This document shows positions 1-10,116 of a stretch of 64,000 nucleotides of DNA, one piece after another. Source of the stretch: Nemertoderma westbladi (taxonomy: Eukaryota > Xenacoelomorpha > Nemertodermatida > Nemertodermatidae). The DNA lies in the NCBI GenBank assembly GCA_032718475.1, contig JAUCBJ010004179.1, positions 42,327-106,326 of the forward strand, read 5' to 3'. The notes under the pieces were generated by a model that worked only from the letters and a program-made list of their open reading frames with translations, ran no database searches and was not told where the DNA came from. Position numbers and translations under genes: made by a program. How positions within the stretch are numbered: position 1 is the stretch's first letter; each line of letters begins with the position of its first letter.

Positions 1-149
1 CTAAATGCCAGTTTTTTTTCTTTCTTCATGTCCAACAAAATTCTGGTGATAAATTGAGACAGGAAAGAAGCTAAGAGCTTCTTAATTATTTAAATATTGT
101 TCAAACCAGAAGTATGTTGTTACTATGTTAGTGCACATGTTGCGTTAAA

Positions 150-1656
150 AGACTGAGGTCTTTAAAATTCCTGAGTGTTTAAAGCTCATCTATCCCATCA
201 TAGTAGACATGTACCGTACAACAAGAGTCCCACAAGAAATGAAAACAAATAAGTTGGTGCCAGTTCCCAAGAAGGGCAACCTAACACTCTATGGTTCTTT
301 TCGGGGAATCTCATTGATCTCGATTGCTGCAAAGCTATACAGTAGAATTATATTAAATCGCATCAGGGATCCCATTGAGAGACTGCTCCGTGGAAATCAG
401 AATGGGTTCCGTCAAGGTCGTGGGACCATGGAGCCCATTTTGGCACTTAGAAGGATAATTGAAGAGTTATCATAAAAGAAAGACAGGCATCTGGCTGTTA
501 TCTTTGTTGACGTCTTCAAGGCCTTTGATTCAGTCTCTCGCTTACGTATGTTTAGCATACTTTCATTATATGGGATTCCTGATGAAATTATTGCAGCAAT
601 CAGATCAGTATTCGATGGTTCGACAACATTTGTGTCTACTGTTGACGGTCACACAGAACCATTTGAAGTGTTATGGGGCGTCCTCCGGGGAGACACACTT
701 GCACCATTCTTGTTCATAATTGTTGTTGACTATGTTCTACGCATGTCCTTAGATCATCATAATGGTGATGGGGTGATGATAACTCCACCTACTGGCTCCA
801 GAAGTCGAGGAAATCCTGCAAAGTACCTAACTGATCTAGACATTGCTGATGACTTAGGAGTACTCTCAGAATCACTAGAGGGAGCCCAACGGCTCCTCAG
901 CTCATTAGAACATGCTGCTTTTAGTGTTGGTCTTTTTATTAGCTCCAGAAAGACCAAAATTTTGACAGTTAACTTTGAAAATCCTCAGCAAGTCTCTGAT
1001 CGGATGAGCATAAGCTCAAAAGATGGTATGCTTGAGCATGTGGATGACTTCTGTTACCTGGGATCATGGATCCGGAAGTCAGGTGAGGACCTTCGAATAC
1101 GTAAGGGAAAGGCATGGGCGCCTTGAATAGGCTTTCCAAGATTTGGAAGTCACCGAGAATTAATCGGAAACTTAAGGTCCGGTTATTTAGAGCAGCAGTA
1201 GTTCCAGTACTCCTCTATGAGAGCCCATGCTGGGCTCTAACTGCTGAGGACACCAAATCTATGGACGGCACATTCACAAGAATGCTACGCCGGGTTCATT
1301 GTGTCAAGTTTAATGCACACATTTCCAACCAGACACTATATAACATTGGAGGTGTCTCATTGGTTCCCCCAAGCTTGACACTAGAACAAAATCGCCTCCG
1401 CTTTGCAGGACATTGCTTTCGCCGTGAGGACCAGCCAGTGCATAATCTTGTACTTTGGCAGCCTCATGGAGTGAATAAGCATGGTGGACAGCCCATGACT
1501 TTCTTGAGACGCATCTTAAAGGACACTGGCCTTGAAGATGCGGATGATCTAGCAAATGTCATGACTGATAGGGAGTTGTGGCGGTGCAATTTTGTCGATA
1601 AGCCGGCACAGCATTCTTAAAAATGCAGCTGCAATGCAGCATGCCGATTCTAGTAG
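150..1656 (+). pseudogene. LINE reverse transcriptase, inactivated copy A
   Basis: This is the reverse transcriptase and C-terminal part of a non-LTR retrotransposon that inserts by target-primed reverse transcription. It is nearly identical to the copy at 52969-54388, which serves as the reference. Against it, this copy has an in-frame TAA at 473-475, a 1-bp deletion near 1113 that shifts frame, and Phe changed to Ile just before the catalytic Ala-Asp-Asp near 840-848. The recognisable RT starts with a VPVPKKGN motif near 257. The frame stays open upstream to about 150, so slightly more of the 5' side is kept than in the other copies. The 3' end is an AT-poor stem (GCAGCTGCAATGCAGC) followed by a short TAG tail at 1651-1656. 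No endonuclease domain is visible, so it is 5'-truncated. The clade is probably RTE-like; that is inference from the C-terminal layout only. Confidence 0.9.
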
Positions 1657-1821
1657 TGCGTTATGGTTTGGCAATATGCCTATGGGTAAGTGTGCTGCGA
1701 AGTGCACATGGTTTGGTTTTATATCTAAATAACTCTGTGTAAGTAAGACACATGTTTATGTTTGTATGTTAAACCTGAGCAAAATTTTTTATCTAATTAA
1801 TAACAGACGGGAGAGGGGAGA

Positions 1822-1837
1822 GGGGGGGGGGGGGGGG
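1822..1837 (+). repeat. poly-G tract, 16 bp
   Basis: An uninterrupted run of 16 G, preceded by GAGAGGGGAGA and followed by TTGGGG. It is one of seven G or C homopolymers of 12-30 bp in the window and lies about 140 bp upstream of the methyltransferase start codon. Confidence 0.9.
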
Positions 1838-1978
1838 TTGGGGCAAGACGCAAGGATTTGGTTTATTACCGTATTTATTTATACAGTAAATTTTCTACTT
1901 AAACATAAAACTTGTTCCGACTAGTTTTATTAATTATAATTTTTAATTAAGTAAAGAGTAAAGACCAGTAATAAAAAC

Positions 1979-2725
1979 ATGGAAGAGGAATTTAATGTGG
2001 CAGAATTCAGTGCAGCCCTTAGAAACCGTATCGCAGGAATGAACAGAGAGGAATCAATGGTAATATACGATCAACAGGCGAATGGTTGGGATAAAATGAT
2101 GAGCGCATTAGGAGATAATTATATACCGGGGCTGCAATGTGCCAACTTCGTGTTAGAATCGATATCGGCGAGAAATTGGGAACCAAAAGTAATCGATATC
2201 GGGTGTGGAACCGGAGTAATCGGAGAAATTCTACAGCGGAAGTCGGGGTTCCGGGGTAAACTCCACGCGATGGAGGGGAGCGAAGGGATGATGAGTAAAA
2301 CCCGAGAGAAACCTATTTATTCGAGGTACTTCCAACAGCTGTTTAACAAGACTAATTGCGGTTTCCCTGACAACTCGTACGACATTGCAGTTCTAGTTTC
2401 GGTTTATGGTTACGGAGGTATCGATTGGAAGTATCTCCCGGAGATTATCCGAATAGTAAAGCCTTCCGGGTTGGTTGCAATCGCTTCGAATACCGACCGG
2501 ATATTCCAGGATAGTTCCCAGGGGACACTCGAATCCCATCTATATAAACACATCGATAACGGTAATTGGAAGCTGTTACAGTGCGTACAGGCTAATGATA
2601 AACCAATTATCAGCCATCTGTTTGAAGTCAATGTGGATAAACCGTCGCTGGATGGCGTACCAGATATGGATTGCGAGGATCTGCCGTTTCAGAAACCGAA
2701 AACTTGTGCCTGGAAAAAGATCTGA
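1979..2725 (+). CDS. METTL27-like class I SAM-dependent methyltransferase
   Basis: A single-exon 248-residue protein with a Rossmann-type methyltransferase core. Motif I is VIDIGCGTG at residues 71-79, which binds S-adenosylmethionine. An acidic residue at the end of strand 2 (AMEGS, Glu99) would contact the ribose. The DNSYDIAVLV stretch (131-140) is motif IV-like, and KPSGLVAIAS follows, as in the small-molecule methyltransferases. The N-terminal segment around 'IYDQQANGWDKMM' (29-41) resembles the 'YDxWAxxYD' entry of METTL27 (Williams-Beuren region 27). The substrate is unknown. No signal peptide or membrane segment is seen. An AATAAA lies about 100 bp after the stop. The gene is intronless and upstream of the EGF exons, on the same strand. 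It may sit inside a longer upstream intron of the EGF gene, which the window cannot decide. The family call is by motif recognition; another METTL27/Methyltransf_25-type member is possible. Confidence 0.85.
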   Translation: MEEEFNVAEFSAALRNRIAGMNREESMVIYDQQANGWDKMMSALGDNYIPGLQCANFVLESISARNWEPKVIDIGCGTGVIGEILQRKSGFRGKLHAMEGSEGMMSKTREKPIYSRYFQQLFNKTNCGFPDNSYDIAVLVSVYGYGGIDWKYLPEIIRIVKPSGLVAIASNTDRIFQDSSQGTLESHLYKHIDNGNWKLLQCVQANDKPIISHLFEVNVDKPSLDGVPDMDCEDLPFQKPKTCAWKKI

Positions 2726-2825
2726 GAATTTAATTGTATAACCAGCGTAAATAATATAATCATTCATGTTTATCGATTTTGTGAAGGGTATTCTCCAGCT
2801 TATGTTATGGGAAAGTTTATAAAGA

Positions 2826-2831
2826 AATAAA
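2826..2831 (+). promoter_or_regulatory. polyadenylation signal AATAAA of the methyltransferase gene
   Basis: AATAAA 101 bp after the methyltransferase stop codon, followed within 15-30 bp by a C/A-rich stretch where cleavage could occur. Confidence 0.6.
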
Positions 2832-4094
2832 GTTCTCTCGGCCCCCCACAATAATTTTTCAAAATGTTATAATCACAAAATATTAGCTGTGGGGTTGATT
2901 TCGGGTTTCGGGGGTATTATTACCCGAAATCTATTCTTTTATATTTATAAACCTGTAAAGGTACTGTTCTGAAATTGCTGGATGAAATTCTGTTCTGAAT
3001 GTTCTTTAACAATTGTAGTAAAAAATACTTCATGTTTTGAAAATCAGGGAGGTTTCAGTATGTTTGTGCTATATTTATTTTGGCGATAACATGGTGATGG
3101 TAGTATGCGTGATCAGCTAACAAGCATTAATAGGCGCCTCTATTGGCCATGGGAATCTATAATATTAATTTATACCAATAAAAGTAATATAAATAAAATA
3201 CTAGAAATCCTTGGATTAGAAAAACTTGTTCGGGAACTATTTTTTTTATATACTGTAATAGGGAACATTTTCTAGATCATTACAACATATCAAATCTATG
3301 GATAATTTTTTAACATTTTATAAAATGTCCTACAATTAAAATAATGTTTTGAACTTATTTACAATAATAGCAACAATTAGCTATAACGTATGATTTTAAA
3401 CATTTAAATAGTTCTAGAATAAAAAAATTAATTCTAGAACTTTTTAAATAATAATAATAACAGTCAACAGTTCACATTTGGAGAAAATTTTTAACACAAA
3501 GAACTAGCGAGTCTTTCTAGAGTCTTTCCAAGTATAAATAACATTAGATCAATAGAAAGGAAATACACCAAAAAAATTATTTTATCTTATTGTCAGATAA
3601 AATTGTCTTAGATTTTATTACTGTACGTGTACATGTGTTGGAAGGGCATCGAAGTAGAACAGGTTTGCATTATTATGCAAGCAATTTGAGCAACATCCAT
3701 ATCCATGCACACACTCAAAAAGTTATTGCAACTTTAGTATCTACAAGCCTTCCCTGGTTGTGGTTACTCCAAAACGGAACTCAATATCCAATATTAGCTT
3801 ATGTAGTGAAGCGGCTCTCTAGTTACGTAGTAAATATTCGATAACACTATTATTTATCATTGAGTAAGTTTATATAACATGAATTCGTGTTTTATATCAA
3901 TATGTCATAATACCACAATGCACAAAGCGGGGGTGGTAATACAGTTTCCGGTATTACGGGTGCAGGTTGAGGCTTCCTAGCTGGGATCTTTGAGGGAAAA
4001 TAACTGTAGTCGTCTTTCATATATACAGTATATCACCTACATCGTAACAACTAAAGGCTCATCATCCGGGAAAGGATATAAGCAACACTGAGGA
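2832..4094. other. AT-rich intergenic or intronic DNA, no gene seen
   Basis: No convincing coding region. It contains a short hairpin whose arms GATTTCGGGT (2897-2906) and ACCCGAAATC (2922-2931) are perfect. The rest is AT-rich low-information sequence. Confidence 0.6.
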
Positions 4095-4884
4095 AAACAC
4101 TTTGGCTTAACCAAACAGCTTAAATGTAAATTACAAGTAGCTCAGAATAAAGTTGTACGATTTATTAAAGACTACAAACCTAGGCACCACCTAACTCCAG
4201 ATGACTTTTCTGAATCTGGACTACTTAACTTAGATAGTAGAGTTAAGCAGCTACGCCTTAACCATGTGCATAAAGTGTATAATGGTAAATGTCCCAATTA
4301 CCTAAAACAAAAATTCAACAGAGTACGTGATACACACTCTTATAGTACCAGAGCTAGTGCTTCAAACTTCTACCTCCCGAATTGTAAATCCTTTGAATCT
4401 GATACTTTCTTTTTTAACGGCATTAAAAATTGGAACGCTCTGCCTAATGAAATTAAAAACCTAAATAATCAACATTCTTTTAAATCTGCAATTAAATCTC
4501 ACCTCCGTGTGCAATGTAAAAATAGGTACAATAGTCATACAGTAAGTTATTAGTTTATTTATTATTTACTATTTATACTGTAATTACGTTTTATAATAAA
4601 TTGTTCTGTACATTACATCTTTATCGTTGAGTCGGACATTGTCACGCTCTCGGTAAAGTTGTACATGTACATAGTGTAATTACGTTTTATATTGGTTTTA
4701 GGTTAGCGTAGTGTAATATTGTATTTGTAACCAAGTAACATAAAGGACCCCCTTGGAAATAAGCTGCAAAGCTTTAGGGGTAATCCTATATGTTATGTTG
4801 GACAATACCTTTATACCGGTACATTGTTTGATGTATTTGTTATTGTTTTTACATAATGTATAAATAAATCTATCTATCTATCAC
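4095..4884 (+). mobile_element. CR1/jockey-like LINE fragment, RT C-terminus plus 3' UTR
   Basis: An open frame from about 4095 to the TAG at 4551-4553 encodes the end of a jockey/CR1-type reverse transcriptase. The tell-tale order is a 'VAQNKVVRFI' segment, 'LNHVHKVYNGKCPNYL', a 'STRAS' motif, then 'FFFNGIKNWNALPNEIKN' before the stop. This C-terminal signature is shared by many invertebrate LINEs of this group. The 5' part is missing. The 3' UTR runs to an ATCT microsatellite tail near 4867-4884. Within it, 'TTGGAAATAAG' and 'GGGTAATCC' (about 4752-4788) match the tail of the SINE at 5160-5410. The frame is open but truncated, so it is not autonomous. Confidence 0.8.
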
Positions 4885-5141
4885 TAAAACATAGGGTCAC
4901 CCTATAGGTTGTAGGCCTATGGACACTAATACATACACGGGATGACATAGGGCCTCCCGATACATCCTACGTACACTCGTCAAGCAATAGGCACAATACA
5001 TTTACTGTATTCTGTATAGTATGGTAGATTGCGCAACCACGTGAATTCATTCAGACGGTTTGGCCACTGGCTGACTGTTTGAGCTTTGACTGTTTGTTAA
5101 CCTGAACTTTGTAAGTGACAAACATGGGGTGATAATTAATG

Positions 5142-5174
5142 CCACTACACCAAGGTTCCACCTTGGTGTAGTGG
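5142..5174. repeat. 15-bp inverted repeat at the SINE 5' end
   Basis: CCACTACACCAAGGT (5142-5156) and ACCTTGGTGTAGTGG (5160-5174) are perfect reverse complements with a 3-bp spacer. The right arm is the SINE head including its A box, so the left arm is an inverted copy of the first bases of the element. Confidence 0.9.
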
Positions 5175-5410
5175 TTGCATTGAATTCGCATCTCCTGTAG
5201 GTCGTGGGTTCGATCCTCACATGGGCCAGGGCAGCTTTCGTTTCGGCACGAATGCTTTAAAGGGACCAGCCAGGGCGCATCTCTGCCTTACATCCTTAAG
5301 CAGTTAAGTGGTAGCTAAATGAGTACTAGAGTTTCCTCTGGGGAGTAAAGTTCTGGGGGGACCGCATTGGAAATAAGTCGTCAGACTTTGTGCGTAATCC
5401 CTGGCCTAGC
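5160..5410 (+). mobile_element. tRNA-derived SINE
   Basis: The head has both internal RNA polymerase III promoter boxes of a tRNA gene: an A box TGGTGTAGTGG (5164-5174) and a B box GGGTTCGATCC near 5208. A central body (about 5230-5340) follows. The 3' segment (about 5362-5405), TTGGAAATAAG...GTAATCCC, matches the 3' UTR of the LINE fragment ending at 4884. The central piece 'TTTAAAGGGACCAG' is the source of the 50-bp minisatellite at 52152-52957. The cloverleaf is not well kept, so this is not read as a functional tRNA gene. The exact 3' boundary is uncertain. Confidence 0.8.
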
Positions 5411-5855
5411 AGCCGAAGAAAATTTACATTTTTTTTTTACAATGCCGTTATACGACTATCGACTAAAGGCGATATATTGGTTTTTTGGGTCTCCGAAGTG
5501 CATAAGGATAAATCCCGTAACAATAATTATATATTATCTTTTATATGTTAAATTTAGATACCGGTATTGTATTTGTATTGAAATATATGTGGGGGAAGTT
5601 GCTAACAAATATATTGGAGTTATATATTCCGGTACAACAATTAACAATTGAATAAATTAATGATTCTATGGATTTGTTTGGTATCTTAATATTTATTCAA
5701 CCACTTTATCATCAATATCACGATCAATAACATCACGTTAACGTTACAGTTCTATCAGTTACATAACACGTTACAGTTTTATTTTTGAGAGTAATCAGCT
5801 GTTATTTGCGTCCAATTTCCCCTGGAGAGCGATGAATTTTTATTGCGTCCAGTTT

Positions 5856-5873
5856 CCCCCCCCCCCCCCCCCC
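5856..5873 (+). repeat. poly-C tract, 18 bp
   Basis: An uninterrupted run of 18 C, directly next to the 3' end of the minus-strand gene relic. Confidence 0.9.
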
Positions 5874-5884
5874 ACCCCCTATCT

Positions 5885-6945
5885 GTAATCCGCAGGCAAT
5901 TCAGCGGAATATTTTGCAGCAGCAGCTGTTGGATTTCTGCAGCTGCATGCTATCACAACCTTTCTTGCAGTTACAGTATCTCAGGTGGTTCAGGTGGCAG
6001 ATCGGTTATTTTAGGAAGGAGCTTTCCATCTATGAGCTTCCAACCCCAATCAATTGTATTTAAATCGGAAATCCTTTCTATACCTGTATCTGTAGGTATA
6101 CACGATAGCTGTGATACTTTGCAGATTGCAGCTGATGGCTTCAGTAAGTGACAGTAACATTCGTCATCTGGGATGCCGTGGGGTATTTATTGTTAAATAT
6201 TTCGTATTGAGAATTTGCTTTTATCTCATTTTTTAAAATTTTAGGAGCTGTTTATATTATGTGATCCTTTTCTTTCTGTGCATCAACATATTTGGTACGT
6301 GTTGTAGTCACGTAAAACGCAATAAATTGTTGGGTAACTATTTATTATCTATCAAAAGACATCTTTCACAATAAAAATATCCTTTACTATATAAGTTCTG
6401 GCTCCACCACCAAATGTGTATCATATGAATCACCTTATTATGCAAACAGTATCTAGTAGGTAGTATACAGTAAGCAAACATTGTTCTTGGTACATTGACA
6501 CTAACTAATAGTGTTATATTGCATTATGTACTCTACTACTACAGTACGTTTATAAAACTCACGGATAACTTTGTCCACATTTCAGTAAATGTAAAACCAT
6601 TTGGTTTGCCGCAAACTTCAGAGATTACAATTTTATCAACAAAGTGATCTATAAGTTTATCTTTCTTGTGTGTGAAACTGCAAACCTCATACCCGGTGTC
6701 TTTTAAATATGTTTCCATTATCCCTAGTATATCGCCTATTGTCAAATGTTACCCATCTTCCAAACGCTTAACAGCCTCCATAAATGCTTGTGTACGAACA
6801 ATGTCTTCTGGCCGACCGACCTTAAATCTTTCGGTTTCTGATTGAGAGACATCGATGGCTTGCAATTTTCTTATCTTACGAAAAGTGACTTCACATTCCG
6901 TAGGCCTATGGTAAACAGTTCCAACCTACTAGTAAACATCAACAC
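5885..6945 (-). pseudogene. decayed gene relic, two segments of an invertebrate repeat-associated protein
   Basis: Reading the minus strand, three broken segments appear in consistent order. First (about 6930-6770) is a piece with 'RPEDIVRTQAFMEAVKRL' ending at a stop. Next (6745-6539) comes 'LTIGDILGIMETYL' followed by 'DKIVISEVCGKPNGFTF', then 'WGWKLIDGKLLPK' with 'DLPPEPPEIL' (about 6130-5990). In another frame a cysteine-rich stretch beginning CNCKKGC and containing SCCCK follows. The order of an HFxDKIVxxExxGKPN module, then a WGWK..DG..LP module, then a CxC/KGC cluster is one I associate with uncharacterised proteins spread through invertebrate genomes, probably carried by mobile elements. 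Several stops and frame changes make it non-functional. A database search of the three segments would decide the identity. Confidence 0.45.
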
Positions 6946-7998
6946 ATGATAATCTCGATAGAACTTATATGCTCCATGTATATCCTCTTTCGTGATATAC
7001 CAAATGGTGTCGTGTGAAAACAACTTGTTAAAAAGTTATTAAAATAATTGGAATTAATTGTATATTTATTGAAAAATTATTTGAAATTGTTTCTAATATT
7101 TTTGAATCATGTACAGTATGTATATTGCTCAATGTTAATATTTCGTACTAATAAATTATAATAGTCAATAACTATTTTTTAATTTAATAAATAAATATTA
7201 TATTATTTAAACAATTGTGGGGGGGGGGGGTGATATAGTTTGTTTATAATTACAATAATATTTATTTATAATAAACTATGATTAATTATAATAAATTTAT
7301 AATAATTATTTATAATTATGTTCTAGAACATTCAATGTTGATTGAATGTATGGTATGTATAATAAAATAAAAAAAAATGTTAATATTTAATAAATCATCT
7401 TTTAAAAAATTACTAGCTAGTCGATTAGCTATTGTTCTAGAACACAATATTTTTTTTTAATGTTGCAATGAAGTCAGTAGTGGTATTACTATGCAAAAAG
7501 TACATCATTTCATTAATTAATATCAAAATACCAAATGCGGCTGCATACGGATCTCTCTCTAGCCTTGAAAAAATTGTAAAGCCATCACAAAAGATTAGGA
7601 TATCTTTTAAAGTACCTTTAAAATAATTTTATAAACAGCACTGAACGTTCAAAAAAGTCACATTGCTAATACAAACCCATAAAGAGTGTTTAAAGAAAAA
7701 TACTTCATAATATTTAAAGTGGTTGTACAGTAGTGATTTGTATAAAAAGTTGTGACGGGATCGGAGATCCCGACCGGGTTAGAAATGTACTCGTCACCGC
7801 TCTTTGGGCAATCGTGTTACTCGCTTTGGCCGAAGGCCGTTGGGGAAAACAATAAGAGTTTGTGTTGTTTCTCAGTATTGATTAACATAGGCGATAATAA
7901 CACGTCGGTACTGATAAATGAATATAGCAGAAAATACAGGTTAATTGTTACCGGTATGGCGGTGGCGGTCATTAACTATGACCGGTCTGCACTGACTG
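6946..7998. other. AT-rich DNA without a recognisable gene
   Basis: Very AT-rich, with TAATAAT-type low complexity around 7140-7330 and a 12-bp poly-G tract at 7219-7230. ACTGACTGA at 7991-7999 is the left member of the likely target duplication of the LINE copy that follows. Confidence 0.6.
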
Positions 7999-7999
7999 A

Positions 8000-8363
8000 T
8001 GCACACATCTCCAACCAGACACTATATAACATTGGAGGTGTCTCATTGGTTCCCCCAAGCTTGACACTAGAACAAAATCGCCTCCGCTTTGCAGGACATT
8101 GCTTTCGCCGTGAGGACCAGCCAGTGCATAATCTTGTACTTTGGCAGCCTCATGGAGTGAATAAGCATGGTGGACAGCCCATGACTTTCTTGAGACGCAT
8201 CTTAAAGGACACTGGCCTTAAAGATGCGGATGATCTAGCAAATGTCATGGGTGATAGGGAGTTGTGGCGGTGCAATTTTGTTGACAAGCCGGCACAGCAT
8301 TCTTAAAAATGCAGCTGCAATGCAGCATGCCGATCCTAGTAGTAGTAGTAGTAGTAGTAGTAG
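8000..8363 (+). mobile_element. LINE copy B, strongly 5'-truncated
   Basis: Only the last ~100 codons of the LINE family remain, from TGCACACATCTCC at 8000 to the stop at 8304-8306, then the conserved 3' stem and a (TAG)n tail of about 8 units at 8336-8363. The coding piece has no stop and is almost identical to the copy at 52969-54388. ACTGACTGA occurs on both sides (7991-7999 and 8364-8372), which fits a short target duplication from target-primed insertion. The right flank is itself ACTG-repetitive, so the exact length of the duplication is uncertain. Confidence 0.9.
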
Positions 8364-8881
8364 ACTGACTGACTGAGAACTGACCGGTAAATCAGTAATG
8401 TAAGATAATATATGATTAACACATATTGAATATGAAATATCAACGAAATTCACATATTGTTACATAATTGGAATCCGAGAAACGCAAGGTTTCTAATGAT
8501 TTGAAAAAATTAGGCCTACGGCGAATGCGAATAATGGCCGCGATACAGAGTGTGCGATTTCGCACAAGACATTTTTTTAAAACGTTTATAAAAAAAATAA
8601 AAGGCAAAATCGAAAATCTCGGCTTCATGGGGTCTTCGACTGTGAGTGGAACCAGGTGTGTTTCAAATATCAAGCAATATGATAAAGATTTGTATAAAAA
8701 ACAAAACAAGCCCAAAATTGTCGAATTTTGTTGACGCAATCAAAAGATATGAACATTTAAAGTTTTTGCTAAACTTTTACAGGTTTAAAGTGACAGTGAC
8801 CATAAGCTATATAATTCGTTTTGTAAGTTATTACCAAATGTTTGTTGTAATGTAACTGAGCAACGTGTTGTTGTTTCTCAG
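8364..8881. other. spacer or intron before the first visible EGF exon
   Basis: Open frames exist on both strands (8440-8739) but show no family motif and no repeat structure, so I do not call them genes. TTGTTTCTCAG at 8871-8881 is the splice acceptor of the next exon. Confidence 0.5.
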
Positions 8882-9056
8882 GTGATTGTATTTGCCAGCC
8901 GGGGTATGAAGGTTCGCAATGCTCCGAAGAATGTGCGGATGGGACTTTCGGCGTCAATTGTGAGGGACTATGTGACTGCGGAGGGAACTCCTGTTACCAT
9001 GTGGACGGGATTTGTAGATGTGGTTCCGGAGTGACTGGGACAAGTTGCCAAGATAG
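8882..9056 (+). CDS. multi-EGF gene, first visible exon
   Basis: A 175-bp exon bounded by TTTCTCAG before it and GTAAAC after it. It begins with two bases completing a Gly codon and reads 'GDCICQPGYEGSQC', 'GTFGVNCEGLCDC' and 'CYHVDGICRCGSG', then ends in phase 2 (AG). Its first residues are in the middle of an EGF unit (the CxC half), so at least one more exon must exist upstream. I could not find it in 1-8881, so the gene start is outside the window or unrecognised. The ending AG joins the A that starts the next exon to give Arg. Confidence 0.85.
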
Positions 9057-9924
9057 GTAAACAGCTACGACTTGGAATGGCAGCCCCACCCAAGTCGTGT
9101 CATAAATGTTTCATCGTGAAGTTCCTGTGTGGTAGACCACATTTTGCAACAGGCTATTTTTGTCAGCTAGTTTTTTAATTTTGTTAATGTTCTATAACAT
9201 GTAGACCAAACTAGGACGAATAAAAATAAATAATATTGTATTATTTTTAGGTTTTATTATTTTTCTGAAAAGGATGGCTTATCAGGTTCATAATAAACTT
9301 ATCTTTTTATTCGATAGTACTTCAATATCGGTTGATACAGAAAATTACCAGTAATTCCTTATACTATGAGCTATATGTGGTTTAACGTGGGCATCGTAAA
9401 CGCAATCTCATGTGCTCTACCAGATAGTTGGTCGCAATTGAAAAAAATGATATTCACGACAAATGCGTTTCTACAAAATTTAATTTCGTTTATTGTTTTG
9501 GTTTGAAAATACCACCACTATAACATGCTCCTTTCCCTTATTATAAAGTGCAATATATACGTGCGGTCATGGTTTTTCGCCATTAATTATACCTTGTCCC
9601 CATGTTTTCAGCGTTACGGGGATTTCGACACATGGGTCTGATTAATTAAATGATTAGTTAGTATGTATTTAAATATTATATTAAATATATATAATTTAGA
9701 TTATATTAGGATATAATGAACATATGGGATGGACCCTATTAAATAGTCATTTATAGTCATCATAGGCCCTATTAAAGGAGTTCAAATATTGAAGGAGTTA
9801 TTTAGTGTTATAAAAGTAATTAATTAATAATTAATTAATTAATTATTAGCTGACTCGTTTTTAAAAATTTTGTTGGTAATTTTCTATTCATTGTTTATTC
9901 TATTTTGTTATTAATTAACCGTAG
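9057..9924 (+). other. intron of the multi-EGF gene
   Basis: 868 bp, GTAAAC..CCGTAG, AT-rich, with a TTAATTAA-rich stretch near 9818-9845. No other feature is seen. Confidence 0.8.
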
Positions 9925-10116
9925 ATGTCTGCCCGGTTGGTATGGGGCTGACTGTGCGTTGGCCTGTCTCTGTCGCAACGGCGCCACTTGCAATCGGTTT
10001 AATGGGGAATGTCTCTGCGCTCCCGGCTATGTGGGCCAATATTGTGAGGATGAATGTCCAAAGAACCGGTACGGACCGATGTGTTCCATCGCATGTAAAT
10101 GTTCCCGAAGGAGCGG
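9925..10116 (+). CDS. multi-EGF gene, exon whose end seeds the large array
   Basis: A 192-bp exon encoding 'CLPGWYGADCALACLC', 'RNGATCNRFNGECLC', 'APGYVGQYCEDECPK' and 'YGPMCSIACKCSRRSG'. The donor is GG|GTAAGT at 10117. The last base pair of codons (GG) plus C from 20874 gives Gly, so the EGF spacing continues correctly as KCSRRSG-CDSISGEC. The final ~84 bp of this exon together with GTAAGTG is the unit amplified to about 115 copies just downstream. Later donors cannot extend the protein, because each unit reads GGG-TAA, a stop, in this frame. The first donor is therefore the only one that gives an open product. Confidence 0.9.

Noticed and set aside
3590-3844. 84-codon plus frame in the upstream spacer
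   Set aside because: No motif and no codon or composition signal distinguishing it from surrounding AT-rich DNA.
5160-5230. Functional tRNA gene
   Set aside because: A and B boxes are present but the cloverleaf arms do not pair convincingly, and the sequence continues into a SINE body and tail.
5843-6151. Plus-strand 102-codon frame beginning in poly-C
   Set aside because: The proline run comes from the C homopolymer, and the minus strand shows the more convincing protein relic.
8440-8739. Overlapping ~90-codon frames on both strands before the first EGF exon
   Set aside because: No family motif, opposite frames equally open, AT-rich low complexity.
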